IMG/VR virus record: IMGVR_UViG_3300032088_002113
Span: 1 to 27,221 of that record
Strand: one strand, 5' to 3'
From: a virus
Length of the DNA stretch: 27,221 nucleotides
Part shown: piece by piece, positions 5,092 through 15,353 of the stretch
Layout: each line of letters starts with the position of its first letter
Numbering within the stretch: the first letter of the stretch is position 1
Made by a program: the position numbers and the translations under genes
The notes under the pieces: generated by a model
The model's input: only the letters and a program-made list of their open reading frames with translations
Database searches by the model: none
Told to the model about the DNA's origin: nothing

Positions 5092-8000
5092 TAGTTTATT
5101 CTGATCCGTTTGTTTGTGTAGTTTTCCCGTATGTGCTGCTTTAAGTATTTAACTCTGGCTTTGCCTATGTCAGATTGATTGGCTCTATCAATAGCCCCCT
5201 TGTTGATGGAAGGCCGCATCATGTATCCCGCCTTATTCATCTTGAGTTGTAGTGAACCAAATCCTTTTGCCTTGGCTTGCCTCTCGATGTCTTTCTTTGG
5301 GATGCCCAATCCTATGAAGCCGTTAACTACTTTGTAGTAGTCTGAGTTTTGCTTCTTACTAAGGTTGACCATATCGTCATAAGCATCTGCTAGTTTCTCA
5401 AGAGGAACACTACCCTCGTCAGTAAGAAGGTTATCAATCCTCCGTTTGTTAGCAGTGTATTGGGATTTATGTTTAGACATAAACCGTTTCATCCCCTTGT
5501 CTAGGTCAAGCTGATATGGTTTGATGGGTAGAATTTCTTTAAGGAGTGGACCCCAAGCAGATCCTTCGAACATCTTATCAACTTTATCACCGTTCATAAT
5601 TCTATAAGAATCAGCAACAGCACCAGCAGTTCTTGGCAGGAATGCATCTGAAAGGAGCGTCCCAGTTTTCTTAAACTCTCCCCATAGTCCTTCACCATCG
5701 AGGACTTGATCATTACCATACTCATCTTCATTGACGATATATCTGTATACTGATCCAGCAAGTATCTGGCTTTTCATGTAAGGCTTAATGAGACCTTCTT
5801 CTGGTCCGAGAAGGGAACTCATTGTCTCGTAGACTCCCTTACCCCCGATTAGATTTTCCATCGACCTAAATATGGGGTCTTGAATAATCGCAAATGGGTT
5901 GAGGTAAGTTAAGTCCACCGTGTAGAATGTGCCATCGCTATCCTTGAATACGGAAAGGCTATTTCCAGTGGCCCAGTCTGGGAGCATCGCCCTCAAAGCA
6001 GACTCCTCATCTTCGCTATCGAACAACCCGAAGAGGAGGGAAGCAGTTCCTTTAGTTGTAGCAAGTGTTCCAGCCGTGGTTACCATCAACCCCCTTGCTC
6101 GCTTCCAACCCCGCTTTTTAATCTCTGGGTTATCGTCGTTAATCTCTTTAAAGATTCTTGCTACTCCGTTAGCGTAAACCCTTGGGACATCCGCTGCGAA
6201 ACGAACATACGGCGCAGCAACTAAAGCAAGTGTAGACTTGTTGAAGTCTTTAACTAGAGGGACCGCCCTGCTGTATGACTGCGCTGTGTCCTTAACTATT
6301 GATGCCGCTTTAGTTTTCATAGCGGAGGTAGGGTTACCATCAGAATCTAAAAGTTTAGCGTATTCCCCAGTGGGGTTGTTGTTATCTATCTCCGCTTGTG
6401 CTGCCCTTTTTAAGTATCCTAATTCAAACTCATACAAACCTATTTTAAAGAACCCATCAGCGGCAGATGCTAATCTCCCACCCAAAGCTAGTAGCTTATC
6501 ATTAACATCTTTAACGCTCTTATATGATTTAACTCCAAGGGAAGCTAACTTTAATTTGTCCTGCTCAGTTAGTTTAGATCCAACAGCTTTGAGTTTATTC
6601 AAAAGCTTAGATACTTTTTCTGAATCACGTTTAAGATCTTCAAACTTTTTAGAACCATCTAGTAACTCTTGAATTGCAGATACTTCGAGTTCGTCTCCGA
6701 AAACGTCCATGCTTTTTAACTCAAGCAATTCGAAGTTGAACTCAGCTCGTGAACCTTTTGCAGCACGAACCATCAAGGATTCTTCAGCAAGCTTTCCACT
6801 ATCCATCAGCCCTACTTTTTGTAGCACTGATGATCCCATACCCGCAAATTCTTTAGCGAGTAAAACATTGCCACCATAATAACCTTGCATGGGTCCGAAG
6901 TAGAGAGCGTTACCAATCATGTTTCTGAAGTAGAAACCAACGGAACCTAGAGTTTTCATAGCCAAAGAATAGCCTGTTGCTTTCTTAGCAAAATTCTCTG
7001 CTGCACTTCGCACCACTGCGTGTTGATCCTTCTCATCAATGATGTCCTTTTCATCGGCGAACATTGATCTTAGGTTGCTATGAACTTCGGCAGGAACATA
7101 CATCCCTTTGATTGGTGTGAGGTCTGAATCACCTGTGTCTGCTTTTATCTCAACCCAATCAGAATACTTTTGTTGTTCAACAGGCATCTTCTGGTCAGCT
7201 TCATACTGTTGTTGAGTAACCAACCAAGGAGTCTTACTCGTGGTTCCAAGCTCTTTAATTTTGTTGAAGAAAGATTGGTTAGACAATGCAGTCGCAGTGT
7301 GAATCATGGATGCACCCAAGTTAGTTATACCTTGTTCTTCTTTATACTCACCTAACAGTTCTCTTATCGGCTCAGGTATATTCTGTTTCTCTTTTATATC
7401 CCCGATTATACTACTGAGAACCCCGCTATCAAAACCACCATCAGGCATCTCAATCTGTGGACCTGCTGCCCCATTCTTAATCTGAAGTTTCCTACGGGTT
7501 TCTGATTTGGAGTAGCTCTTGATAAACTCCTGAACGAGTTGTCTGCCCACACTCATCATCTTAGGATCTTTGTTTACAATATCATCTTCGATTTTCTGTC
7601 TAGCGTCTTGGCGATTCAAACCAGTCGCCATAATCTCATCTAACCTACTGAGAGCTTCTTGTCTGGCAAAGTAAACAGCACCCTTCTCCCGCTGTTCGTG
7701 GTAAGTGTCATCTTTTAAATCAGATATTCTACTGCTGAAGTTGTTGTCCTCAAACATACGATATCTCCTTGTGAAGTAGATACCTTTATTAAAGTGGAAA
7801 GACACTTTCAAATCATCAGGGTCCATCGTCCCTTTGAAAACATCCATTGCTTTCTTTGACAGTTGGTCTTGAATCTTCCGCATGTCTGTTACGATTGCGA
7901 ATAGGTCTGGTGATTGTCTAAGTAACGCTTCGAGGGCATTGTCGCGACGAGCTATCTGCTGCTTGCGATTGTCTTCTCTCATTGCGAGTATGCTATTGCT

Positions 8001-11000
8001 CTTCGACTTCTCGGCGGCAGCTAAAGCGGCGGTCTTTTCACTTCCAGTTAAGGTCTCCGCTTTCTTAACAGCGTTTAAAAATTCTCCTTGGACTATATTT
8101 GATTGATCGTCTGTGAGTTGAGTTCCCATATTAGAACCAGATGCGATAGCAAATAGTTTTGGGGGGAATTTGAACTCTCTCCCTAGTGCTTCAGATATTC
8201 TAGCTTCCTCTCGTTTGAGAGTATCATCAAATTTACTTTGGAAATCTTCGACGAGTCCTTTGGTCTCTCTAATGAAAGCTTTGTTCTGGTTGAAAAACTC
8301 CACCACCCTACGATCACCCCTGCGTTTAAACAATTTGATCATTCCTTTTTTAAAGCTGCCGCCTTCATCAGTTGGGATGTCGTAGTCATGAAGCTCCATC
8401 AGCGGAACATCAAGAAGGTCTAACCAGTTTCCAATATCTCCTTCTGGCATTTTGCCTGTTGTTCTCAGATGATCAGGTATCAAAGAATCGTCAGCGAATG
8501 TATCGTCGGGATCACCAGAAGATACTTGTTCACTAATTACAGGAACTTCTGGTAACTTATTTATATCCCCTTCTGGAACCAGTGTGTTCGAACTAATCGC
8601 TTGTGATAGTAGGATGTTAACTACTTCGTCAGGGTTGCGTGGGTTGTGCGTTATTGAACTAGGTGCTGGGGCATAACCCATTTCCATCGCCCTGATCTCA
8701 CGGATAATATTATTAACTCCGTTCTTCATCTCAGGTGAGATGTCTTTAATTGTCTTGTGGTAAGTAAGCTTTGTTACAAGGACTTTTAAGAAGTTAATAA
8801 AGGTTGGGATCAGTGTCGGGTTAGTTGAGAGGAAAGCAACTTGCTCATTAGTAGTCTCTCCTTTAAGAGCTTTACTAGCGTGACTCACCATAGATTTAGT
8901 AGCGAGTCGTGCTTTCTCGGCAGCTTGAACAGCTGGGTCAGGACTGTTCAACCTATCAAATGATTGTTCCTGTTGGTCTAGTGGTAGGGTATCTTCAATG
9001 ACTGCTTCGAGGTCAGCCCTAGACATAGCTCCAGCTATATCCGCTAACTGCTTATCAGTAATCATTTGGATAGCTGCCGACTGTCCAATCTGCTCGTTGA
9101 GCATACTGGCTAGGATGTGTGTTCTCCTGTTAGGGTCTATGTTTTGATCTGATACTAACTGGGAAAGTTTAATCGCCGCTAGTCTTGGGTTCAGTATAAT
9201 AGAACCTGTTCGTTCATCTACCTTCGCGACTTCATCACTCAACGTATCAACAACTAGATTAAGTTCGTCGGGGACATACCCCCTAGCCCAAGAAGTGTAA
9301 TCATCTGCGGCTTTCTCAAGTCTAGCTTGATCAACATTAGCACCGCCACCATCTTCGACCATAGCACTAAGCTCGCTATTAGTTTGAGATACAGTATTTG
9401 TAACTTGATTCCTGAATCCTGATTCTGTTTCAGGTTCCCTGAGTCCTCGTCCAGTGAGGTCTAGTGCAAGTTCCATTGCATCTTGGACATGAGTCTCTAC
9501 AGCTTTGTAGTTAGCTAGTCCAGCTTTGCCTGTCAATCTACCGAAGAGTCTTACTATGGAATTAATAAATTCAGATAGTCCACCTTTGTATTCTCCTTTG
9601 GGTGGTATGTAACCGAGTAGCTTTTGTTGGAAGTCACTTGATGTGAGGATGTATGCGACGAACTCTTGAAGGTTCGATGTCGCATGCTTCATGTGCTTAT
9701 CGTATTCTTTCCTAGCCTTAGCCTTGTTAATTACTAACTTGTTAAGTCTACGTAGTTTAGAGATCGCCTCATTCTGTCCTTTAGTTCTGGCTGCGGCTGG
9801 TCTCTTAATGATAGCGATAGTGAATGCGTGGACATATTCATGGACCAAGGTTTCACCAATGCCCCTACCACCCTTGCGGCTTGGGTTAATGGTTACGTTA
9901 TCACGGCCATCAATCCCGACAAAATGCCCACCTGCATATTTCTTAACACTCGAAATAATAGAGAAGTCTACTTCATTAAGAATGAAATCTTTGTCTAAGA
10001 GTAGAAGCTTCGCCACTTCTTTTAAGGGGGCATACTTCTTAGGTGACCCAGAAGCAATCTTCTCAAGAACAGCGACCACTGATTCAGGACTGTTACCCAC
10101 AAGCCCCAATGATTCTAATTCCTTTTTGTTATCCTTTAGATTCTTCAGCCTACTCTTGGCGTCTACAATCTCATCAGCCATGTGGAAAGACATGCTCTCA
10201 GAAAGGTTGTCAAAGAAACCTATGGCTTGATCATCGGTAAGCTCGACCCCACCAAGTAGTGATTGTATTTCTTCTTTAACTAAGGCAGCGAATTCGGGAT
10301 CTCTACGAATCCCTTTATGAATCGTGCCAAATGATAGCCCCAGCATCCTGATCGACTTACTCAAATCAGGACCAAAGTCATAATCGTTTGAGTTCTCTAA
10401 GCTATAGATAAAGAAGGCTGACTCCTGATCAGTGTAGACTGTGCCGTCAGCTAACAGTTTAGCGAAGTCTCTAAACAATTGATCCGTGTTGTAGTTGCTG
10501 GCGATGCCGTCCCCATCGGGGAAGTTGTGCTTGTTGACAATCTCTACAACTCTTTCTCTAAGTTTTAGGTCCGTATCTAATGACGCCTTAGCATTAGCAC
10601 TATGCTTAGAAATGAAATCATAGGTGTGATACTTACGGAGTTCAGGTATCGCTTGTTTAGTATTAGGATATCTCTCTGCTTTGTTATCGATCTCCGCTTC
10701 AATAGAAGCTTTGACATCCTCTGACAAATTAGCAGATGTGCCAACGATAGACGCCATTGCATTACGCGCATTGTCTCTGCGAATTTTGTATCGAGATAGG
10801 AAAGAATTCCTAGTCTCGGCTACTATCTCAGCTAGGTTGAATGGTGTGTTGCCAACAGATTCGCCAGCTTCAATCTTCTGAGAATACTCATAGATCTTTA
10901 GTTTAAGCTTTGCCCGTAACACAACTTCGGCTGAAGAAATAAAGTCCTCAGTCATTTCGTTTTCACCTAGCTTCCTTCTCTTCTGGCCTTCCTTTTTTGG

Positions 11001-14000
11001 GATAGGCTGCTGAATCAAATTTGCTAATGGTCCATCCAACTCTTGGAGTAGTGCGGGAAGTGTGACCTTGCGGAAGTTATTACCCTCTATCTTGCTTAGT
11101 GGGGCGTTAACTAAAACATTAGGGTTTAGTGTGTGGGTGGTGGTGGAGGCATCGAGTTCCGTAATTAATTTTTTAAGCGGACCCCAATCAGGGAGAAGAC
11201 TTCTCACTTCATTGAACCTAACCAAGCCTGAGTAAGTTCCCCCAGCGTGGGGTATTCTTATATCGCTAAGGAAATATTCACCACTCCCTTCCGAAGTCTC
11301 TGTGATCCTGAAAGATGGGTTAAGACCACTGTCTGCCATCGCGTAGGCAGCGTCAACAGGGACATAAAATCCATTATGTAAAAGAGTCAGCATACTTTCG
11401 GGATCGTTATTAAATATCCCTTGCTGTTTATCATTGATGAAAACCTTTCTACCTTTGTTCTTCTCAGCGAAAGTGTTAGGTAATTCAAAGTTACCTTTAC
11501 GCTCTACCCTCTTCACTGGGTATTTCTTTTTGATTTCCGTCCTTAAATTATCGGCTGCTTCTTTTAGATATGTAGCATCTGTTTTTTCTAGTCGCAATCC
11601 TAGCTCTTCAAAATGCTCTTCAATAAAACTAACAGGATACCCCTTATCGATTAGCTTACTCACAGCGAGCTTATCGCCCTCTGATAAATTTACTGTCTTC
11701 TTGGATGGGTTTACTTCTTCGACGTAGTCTTTCTTGACGAGTTCTCTACGCTTGTTCGCCTCTTCAGGCTCCAACATTCTTTTACTAGCCAACCCATTCT
11801 TCAGTTCCCTTTCAAGAATCCTATACCTATCAGTATTACTATCGATGGCACGAAGATCATCAGTAGCCTTTTTAAATCTCTCTTCCATTTTGTTAATGGC
11901 GAGGAGTCTTTTCCTATACGTTTGTTCAGGGCTATTGTTCTTCTTCTCATGCGGATGCCCTGCTCCTAGACTAGATTTATTACGTAACTTTGCACTTACT
12001 GGTTTGCCAGACGCATCGAGTATATCATTGATGCTTTTGCTAGATCCAATTTCGGAATTAACTTTCGCCCCGACCACCATATCAGACTCACTTGTGAATC
12101 TCTTTTTGTTTTCTGCTTTAGTTTGAGCCAAGGCTATGCCCAACTCTCGTTCGAACTCCTTGAGTCTTTCTGATTTGAGGCCGCCGAGAGTCTTAGACAT
12201 CTCTTTGGCTTCTTGATCAGACGCAGCATCTTCCGCAGCTTCGGCTTGATCAGAAAATTCCTCTTCAATTCTAGCAGCGTTTTCCGCTTGTGCTTCAGCC
12301 GAAAGATTCTCAGGATTTATGTTCGCAATAAATTTAGAAGCAGCTTCTTGCTCTGGTGTTACTACTGAATTTTCTTCTGAGGAAGCGGCATCAAACTCTT
12401 TAGCAAGTTTTTTAATGTCCTCGAAACTTTTGCCAGCTAGTAATCCTTCTGTGGCTGGGGTGAAATTAGATTCACTACCAAAGTCTTTCTCGATTTGAGC
12501 GAGAGATTCGGCAGTTTGTGGTGCTAATGCTTGAAGTTCTTTTCTCTTCTTAACTAGCTCGGGGTTTGCGTTAACCTTCGCATTGAAGTCAGTTAAAATA
12601 TCAGACTCTAACTGCTGCATCGCATCCTTATCCACGGCGGCTCCTTTAGTCAAAGGATTGTTACGGACGATACCACCAATGACAGGCGCACCAGCACCCA
12701 TTGCAGCACCCATTAAAGCACCCATCACAGCACCTTCTATGCGATCACGGAAAGAAGTGTTCTGGTCTGTGAAAGCATCGACTGTAATGCTCTGAATAAA
12801 TTCATCAAGTCCCTCTTCAAATGCTTCACCACTTACACTTTGTAGTCCCCTACTTAAAGACCCACCCATTGACTCTCTAATCTTCGTCTTTACTGATCCT
12901 TCAATAACTTTTCTGAATGCGGCGTCAGTAGATTCCCTTCCGATAATTCTATCTGTAGCGATCTTGAGTTGTTTTAAGCTAACTCCTTTCAGGTAAGCGT
13001 TCTCAATACCACCAAAATTTAAACCCTTATATGTTATAGAACCTAACCCCGCCGTTATTAAACCTGTGGTGGCCCCTTGAACAAATGCTCCTTTAACAGA
13101 TTGAGTGTGTGCCTCTGCTCTAACTCTATCTTCGCCCCAACCGGAATGCCAATTACCTTCAGAATCCTTATGCTTGTTATTAAGGTCATCAGTTATTGTG
13201 GTGAAGATACTACTATATGTTAGAGACCCCGACCTAGCTGCGGCTGGTATGAATGTAGCTGAGAATATGTTTAAATTCTTGGCGATAGAACCATTGAACA
13301 TATTAACGGCTCCCATTACTTGTTCTGCTGTGGCGTCAGGACCAAGAGTCCCAGCTTTTAGTATCCTATCTACTACAGTATCACTACTTTCTTTTACTAA
13401 CTTACCAGAAAGATCTGTAGTAACTTTACGTTTTAGGGCGTTGGTAAACGTAGCATTCAGAAACGTCTTAGCTACAGTGGCTTTTGTTATTCCATTGTTA
13501 GTTAACTTCTTAACCGCTGCGGCTTGTCCTACCTTGGTAGAACCACCAACCAAAGTTTTGGCAGCTTTCTTCGCAGCAGTCTTAGCGGCAAAGTATGTTC
13601 CCGCCCCCACTGCTGTTGCACCCCCAGTTGCTGGTGTGAGAAAACCAGCGCCTAAAGTTATTAACCCATCGACAATCATTGGGGCCGCTTGTTCCCCTAA
13701 GTCTTGCATGAACCCCATCTCCACCCCGAAGATTCCCGCCATCGCCCTGTTGTGGGAGATTTCCTTCGCGTTATTTACAAGCCCATCTTGCCCCCACTCA
13801 GCACCAAACACAGCTCCCGCGCCATACATGAGCGTTGTGAAACTATGTTTAACACTAGTGGCTAGTCCCTCAACCCTAAAGCTAGGGTCATAATCTTCTA
13901 CAAATTTTTCTACTATCTGGTTATTGGAAAGTCTATTCCACTTCCCTTCCATTAGTGCTTTCTGCCATTCGTCTTTATATTCATCGTCGTTACTAAGAAT

Positions 14001-15326
14001 ATCATCAACACTTAGAAAGTTGGACTCATTCAAGCTTTCTCTTTTAACATTCTGTTTTTTGATTTCTTCTTCAGACAAACCAGCTTCGACTAAAGCCTTA
14101 TTAAATTCTTCAGGTTTGAAATTTAATTCTTGTGATACGAGAACACCGCTAAATTCTGTCTTAACTACGTTCTCCGATAATTCGTCTTCATCATATAGAA
14201 GAGTCGCCGCTCTTCCTTGATTATCCTCAAAAGACATCGCCTTAACTGTGTCGCGAACAGCAGAAGAAACCACATCACGAGCATGCCCAGTCTTAGCTAC
14301 TAAGTATTCAATTAAGTCTTCTTGAGTTTTGTCTATGTTTTCCTCATGGGACTCCATGAGTTCTTCAAGCTCCTGTTTTTCTTTTACTTGTTCGAACTCT
14401 TCATCATCGAATGTAAGCCAGTTCCATCCTTTCTTTATGCTCTGACCAAAATCTCCCAGAGCATCCCCCACATTATCGATGGCAGTATCCATCGCATCCC
14501 AAGATCTTTTCTTACCAAAGTCTCTACGCAACGCTTCAAACCTAGCCGCAACAGATTCATCATATAAATCCCCCTCCTCGTCTATAAGACTTTGGAGAAT
14601 TCCAGAAGCTTTGATGCGGTCGTTGACTTCATACTGCATCAAGTTGTAGTCAGCAGATTCGGGGTTATATCCCGAACGCTCTGTCCCCTCAACTTTCTCC
14701 CTAAAATTATTTAAGTTAATTAGGTCTTCGGCTCTTACCCCATACTGTTTACTTTCAAGGATTACATCTTCCGCTGTTTTCCCATCTGGGATTCTACCCC
14801 CTAAAAATACTTTATTGCCCTGCGCGTCTGTATATGCCGCCGCATTGATTGCTCCTTTCTCGTAAAGAGAGTTGAGAGTTTCTTCTTTCTTTCGACGAAC
14901 ACTTTCAACGACTGAGTCGGGATCTAATCCCTCAGGCAATTCTGTTTCTTGTGCAACACTTGCCAAGTAGTCAGATATGTTGTTGCTTTCTTCTGTGCTA
15001 AATCCTTTATTGTCCTCGCTAAACTCTTCGACAAGTTTAATGTCATCTTCAAAAGTAAAGGATCTGAATGAGTTAAGCTCCTCAATAGACTGTTGTTGAT
15101 TCTCTTGTGTTACGATTCCATTTTGTTGCAGGGTATCGAAGAGTGCTGAATCGAGGGATTCAGCTACCTCTTGATTAAACTGCCCCGCTTTTAGATACTC
15201 GTCTTTTACATCGTCGATGTAACGACTGTAACTTTCAAGTGGGTTTTCATAGGTGTTGCGGGTAGACCACTCTGAATATGGGGTCTCTTTAATAGTGGGC
15301 GTGTTCGTGTCGCTTTGGTCTGTCAT
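5091..15326 (-). CDS. Giant phage polyvalent-type virion protein with zincin metallopeptidase domain (3411 aa)
   Basis: One uninterrupted frame of 3411 codons. A zincin motif LVHEYVHAF places H1829, E1830 and H1833, with a candidate third ligand E1888 in NLQEFVAYI. This layout matches the metallopeptidase domain of phage large polyvalent proteins, which enter the host with the DNA. Hydrophobic or Gly/Ala-rich stretches lie near 545-590, 868-887 and 3081-3105, and a YFRNMIGNALYFG segment near 2798-2810 is typical of such proteins. Residues 1-530 are largely charged and helical, and the C terminus is very basic. It is likely an internal virion/ejection protein that may cross or stabilise membranes during entry. 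The start has an A-rich leader without a Shine-Dalgarno sequence. The protease domain is well supported; substrate and exact location are inferred. Confidence 0.85.
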   Translation of the reverse strand: MTDQSDTNTPTIKETPYSEWSTRNTYENPLESYSRYIDDVKDEYLKAGQFNQEVAESLDSALFDTLQQNGIVTQENQQQSIEELNSFRSFTFEDDIKLVEEFSEDNKGFSTEESNNISDYLASVAQETELPEGLDPDSVVESVRRKKEETLNSLYEKGAINAAAYTDAQGNKVFLGGRIPDGKTAEDVILESKQYGVRAEDLINLNNFREKVEGTERSGYNPESADYNLMQYEVNDRIKASGILQSLIDEEGDLYDESVAARFEALRRDFGKKRSWDAMDTAIDNVGDALGDFGQSIKKGWNWLTFDDEEFEQVKEKQELEELMESHEENIDKTQEDLIEYLVAKTGHARDVVSSAVRDTVKAMSFEDNQGRAATLLYDEDELSENVVKTEFSGVLVSQELNFKPEEFNKALVEAGLSEEEIKKQNVKRESLNESNFLSVDDILSNDDEYKDEWQKALMEGKWNRLSNNQIVEKFVEDYDPSFRVEGLATSVKHSFTTLMYGAGAVFGAEWGQDGLVNNAKEISHNRAMAGIFGVEMGFMQDLGEQAAPMIVDGLITLGAGFLTPATGGATAVGAGTYFAAKTAAKKAAKTLVGGSTKVGQAAAVKKLTNNGITKATVAKTFLNATFTNALKRKVTTDLSGKLVKESSDTVVDRILKAGTLGPDATAEQVMGAVNMFNGSIAKNLNIFSATFIPAAARSGSLTYSSIFTTITDDLNNKHKDSEGNWHSGWGEDRVRAEAHTQSVKGAFVQGATTGLITAGLGSITYKGLNFGGIENAYLKGVSLKQLKIATDRIIGRESTDAAFRKVIEGSVKTKIRESMGGSLSRGLQSVSGEAFEEGLDEFIQSITVDAFTDQNTSFRDRIEGAVMGALMGAAMGAGAPVIGGIVRNNPLTKGAAVDKDAMQQLESDILTDFNAKVNANPELVKKRKELQALAPQTAESLAQIEKDFGSESNFTPATEGLLAGKSFEDIKKLAKEFDAASSEENSVVTPEQEAASKFIANINPENLSAEAQAENAARIEEEFSDQAEAAEDAASDQEAKEMSKTLGGLKSERLKEFERELGIALAQTKAENKKRFTSESDMVVGAKVNSEIGSSKSINDILDASGKPVSAKLRNKSSLGAGHPHEKKNNSPEQTYRKRLLAINKMEERFKKATDDLRAIDSNTDRYRILERELKNGLASKRMLEPEEANKRRELVKKDYVEEVNPSKKTVNLSEGDKLAVSKLIDKGYPVSFIEEHFEELGLRLEKTDATYLKEAADNLRTEIKKKYPVKRVERKGNFELPNTFAEKNKGRKVFINDKQQGIFNNDPESMLTLLHNGFYVPVDAAYAMADSGLNPSFRITETSEGSGEYFLSDIRIPHAGGTYSGLVRFNEVRSLLPDWGPLKKLITELDASTTTHTLNPNVLVNAPLSKIEGNNFRKVTLPALLQELDGPLANLIQQPIPKKEGQKRRKLGENEMTEDFISSAEVVLRAKLKLKIYEYSQKIEAGESVGNTPFNLAEIVAETRNSFLSRYKIRRDNARNAMASIVGTSANLSEDVKASIEAEIDNKAERYPNTKQAIPELRKYHTYDFISKHSANAKASLDTDLKLRERVVEIVNKHNFPDGDGIASNYNTDQLFRDFAKLLADGTVYTDQESAFFIYSLENSNDYDFGPDLSKSIRMLGLSFGTIHKGIRRDPEFAALVKEEIQSLLGGVELTDDQAIGFFDNLSESMSFHMADEIVDAKSRLKNLKDNKKELESLGLVGNSPESVVAVLEKIASGSPKKYAPLKEVAKLLLLDKDFILNEVDFSIISSVKKYAGGHFVGIDGRDNVTINPSRKGGRGIGETLVHEYVHAFTIAIIKRPAAARTKGQNEAISKLRRLNKLVINKAKARKEYDKHMKHATSNLQEFVAYILTSSDFQQKLLGYIPPKGEYKGGLSEFINSIVRLFGRLTGKAGLANYKAVETHVQDAMELALDLTGRGLREPETESGFRNQVTNTVSQTNSELSAMVEDGGGANVDQARLEKAADDYTSWARGYVPDELNLVVDTLSDEVAKVDERTGSIILNPRLAAIKLSQLVSDQNIDPNRRTHILASMLNEQIGQSAAIQMITDKQLADIAGAMSRADLEAVIEDTLPLDQQEQSFDRLNSPDPAVQAAEKARLATKSMVSHASKALKGETTNEQVAFLSTNPTLIPTFINFLKVLVTKLTYHKTIKDISPEMKNGVNNIIREIRAMEMGYAPAPSSITHNPRNPDEVVNILLSQAISSNTLVPEGDINKLPEVPVISEQVSSGDPDDTFADDSLIPDHLRTTGKMPEGDIGNWLDLLDVPLMELHDYDIPTDEGGSFKKGMIKLFKRRGDRRVVEFFNQNKAFIRETKGLVEDFQSKFDDTLKREEARISEALGREFKFPPKLFAIASGSNMGTQLTDDQSNIVQGEFLNAVKKAETLTGSEKTAALAAAEKSKSNSILAMREDNRKQQIARRDNALEALLRQSPDLFAIVTDMRKIQDQLSKKAMDVFKGTMDPDDLKVSFHFNKGIYFTRRYRMFEDNNFSSRISDLKDDTYHEQREKGAVYFARQEALSRLDEIMATGLNRQDARQKIEDDIVNKDPKMMSVGRQLVQEFIKSYSKSETRRKLQIKNGAAGPQIEMPDGGFDSGVLSSIIGDIKEKQNIPEPIRELLGEYKEEQGITNLGASMIHTATALSNQSFFNKIKELGTTSKTPWLVTQQQYEADQKMPVEQQKYSDWVEIKADTGDSDLTPIKGMYVPAEVHSNLRSMFADEKDIIDEKDQHAVVRSAAENFAKKATGYSLAMKTLGSVGFYFRNMIGNALYFGPMQGYYGGNVLLAKEFAGMGSSVLQKVGLMDSGKLAEESLMVRAAKGSRAEFNFELLELKSMDVFGDELEVSAIQELLDGSKKFEDLKRDSEKVSKLLNKLKAVGSKLTEQDKLKLASLGVKSYKSVKDVNDKLLALGGRLASAADGFFKIGLYEFELGYLKRAAQAEIDNNNPTGEYAKLLDSDGNPTSAMKTKAASIVKDTAQSYSRAVPLVKDFNKSTLALVAAPYVRFAADVPRVYANGVARIFKEINDDNPEIKKRGWKRARGLMVTTAGTLATTKGTASLLFGLFDSEDEESALRAMLPDWATGNSLSVFKDSDGTFYTVDLTYLNPFAIIQDPIFRSMENLIGGKGVYETMSSLLGPEEGLIKPYMKSQILAGSVYRYIVNEDEYGNDQVLDGEGLWGEFKKTGTLLSDAFLPRTAGAVADSYRIMNGDKVDKMFEGSAWGPLLKEILPIKPYQLDLDKGMKRFMSKHKSQYTANKRRIDNLLTDEGSVPLEKLADAYDDMVNLSKKQNSDYYKVVNGFIGLGIPKKDIERQAKAKGFGSLQLKMNKAGYMMRPSINKGAIDRANQSDIGKARVKYLKQHIRENYTNKRIRIN

Positions 15327-15353
15327 AGCAGAAGCAGTATGTTTTTTTTTGTT

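Noticed and set aside
13105-13893. A 262-codon plus-strand open frame opposite the giant protein gene, with several shorter ones (for example 9691-10230, 11734-12126)
   Set aside because: They are antisense shadows of a long uninterrupted minus-strand gene with recognisable motifs; their translations are low-complexity Ser/Leu/Ala-rich and carry no motif.
5091-15326. Virion RNA polymerase (N4-like) identity for the giant protein
   Set aside because: Its length is similar to N4 vRNAP, but I found no T7-like polymerase motifs; the recognisable domain is a zincin.
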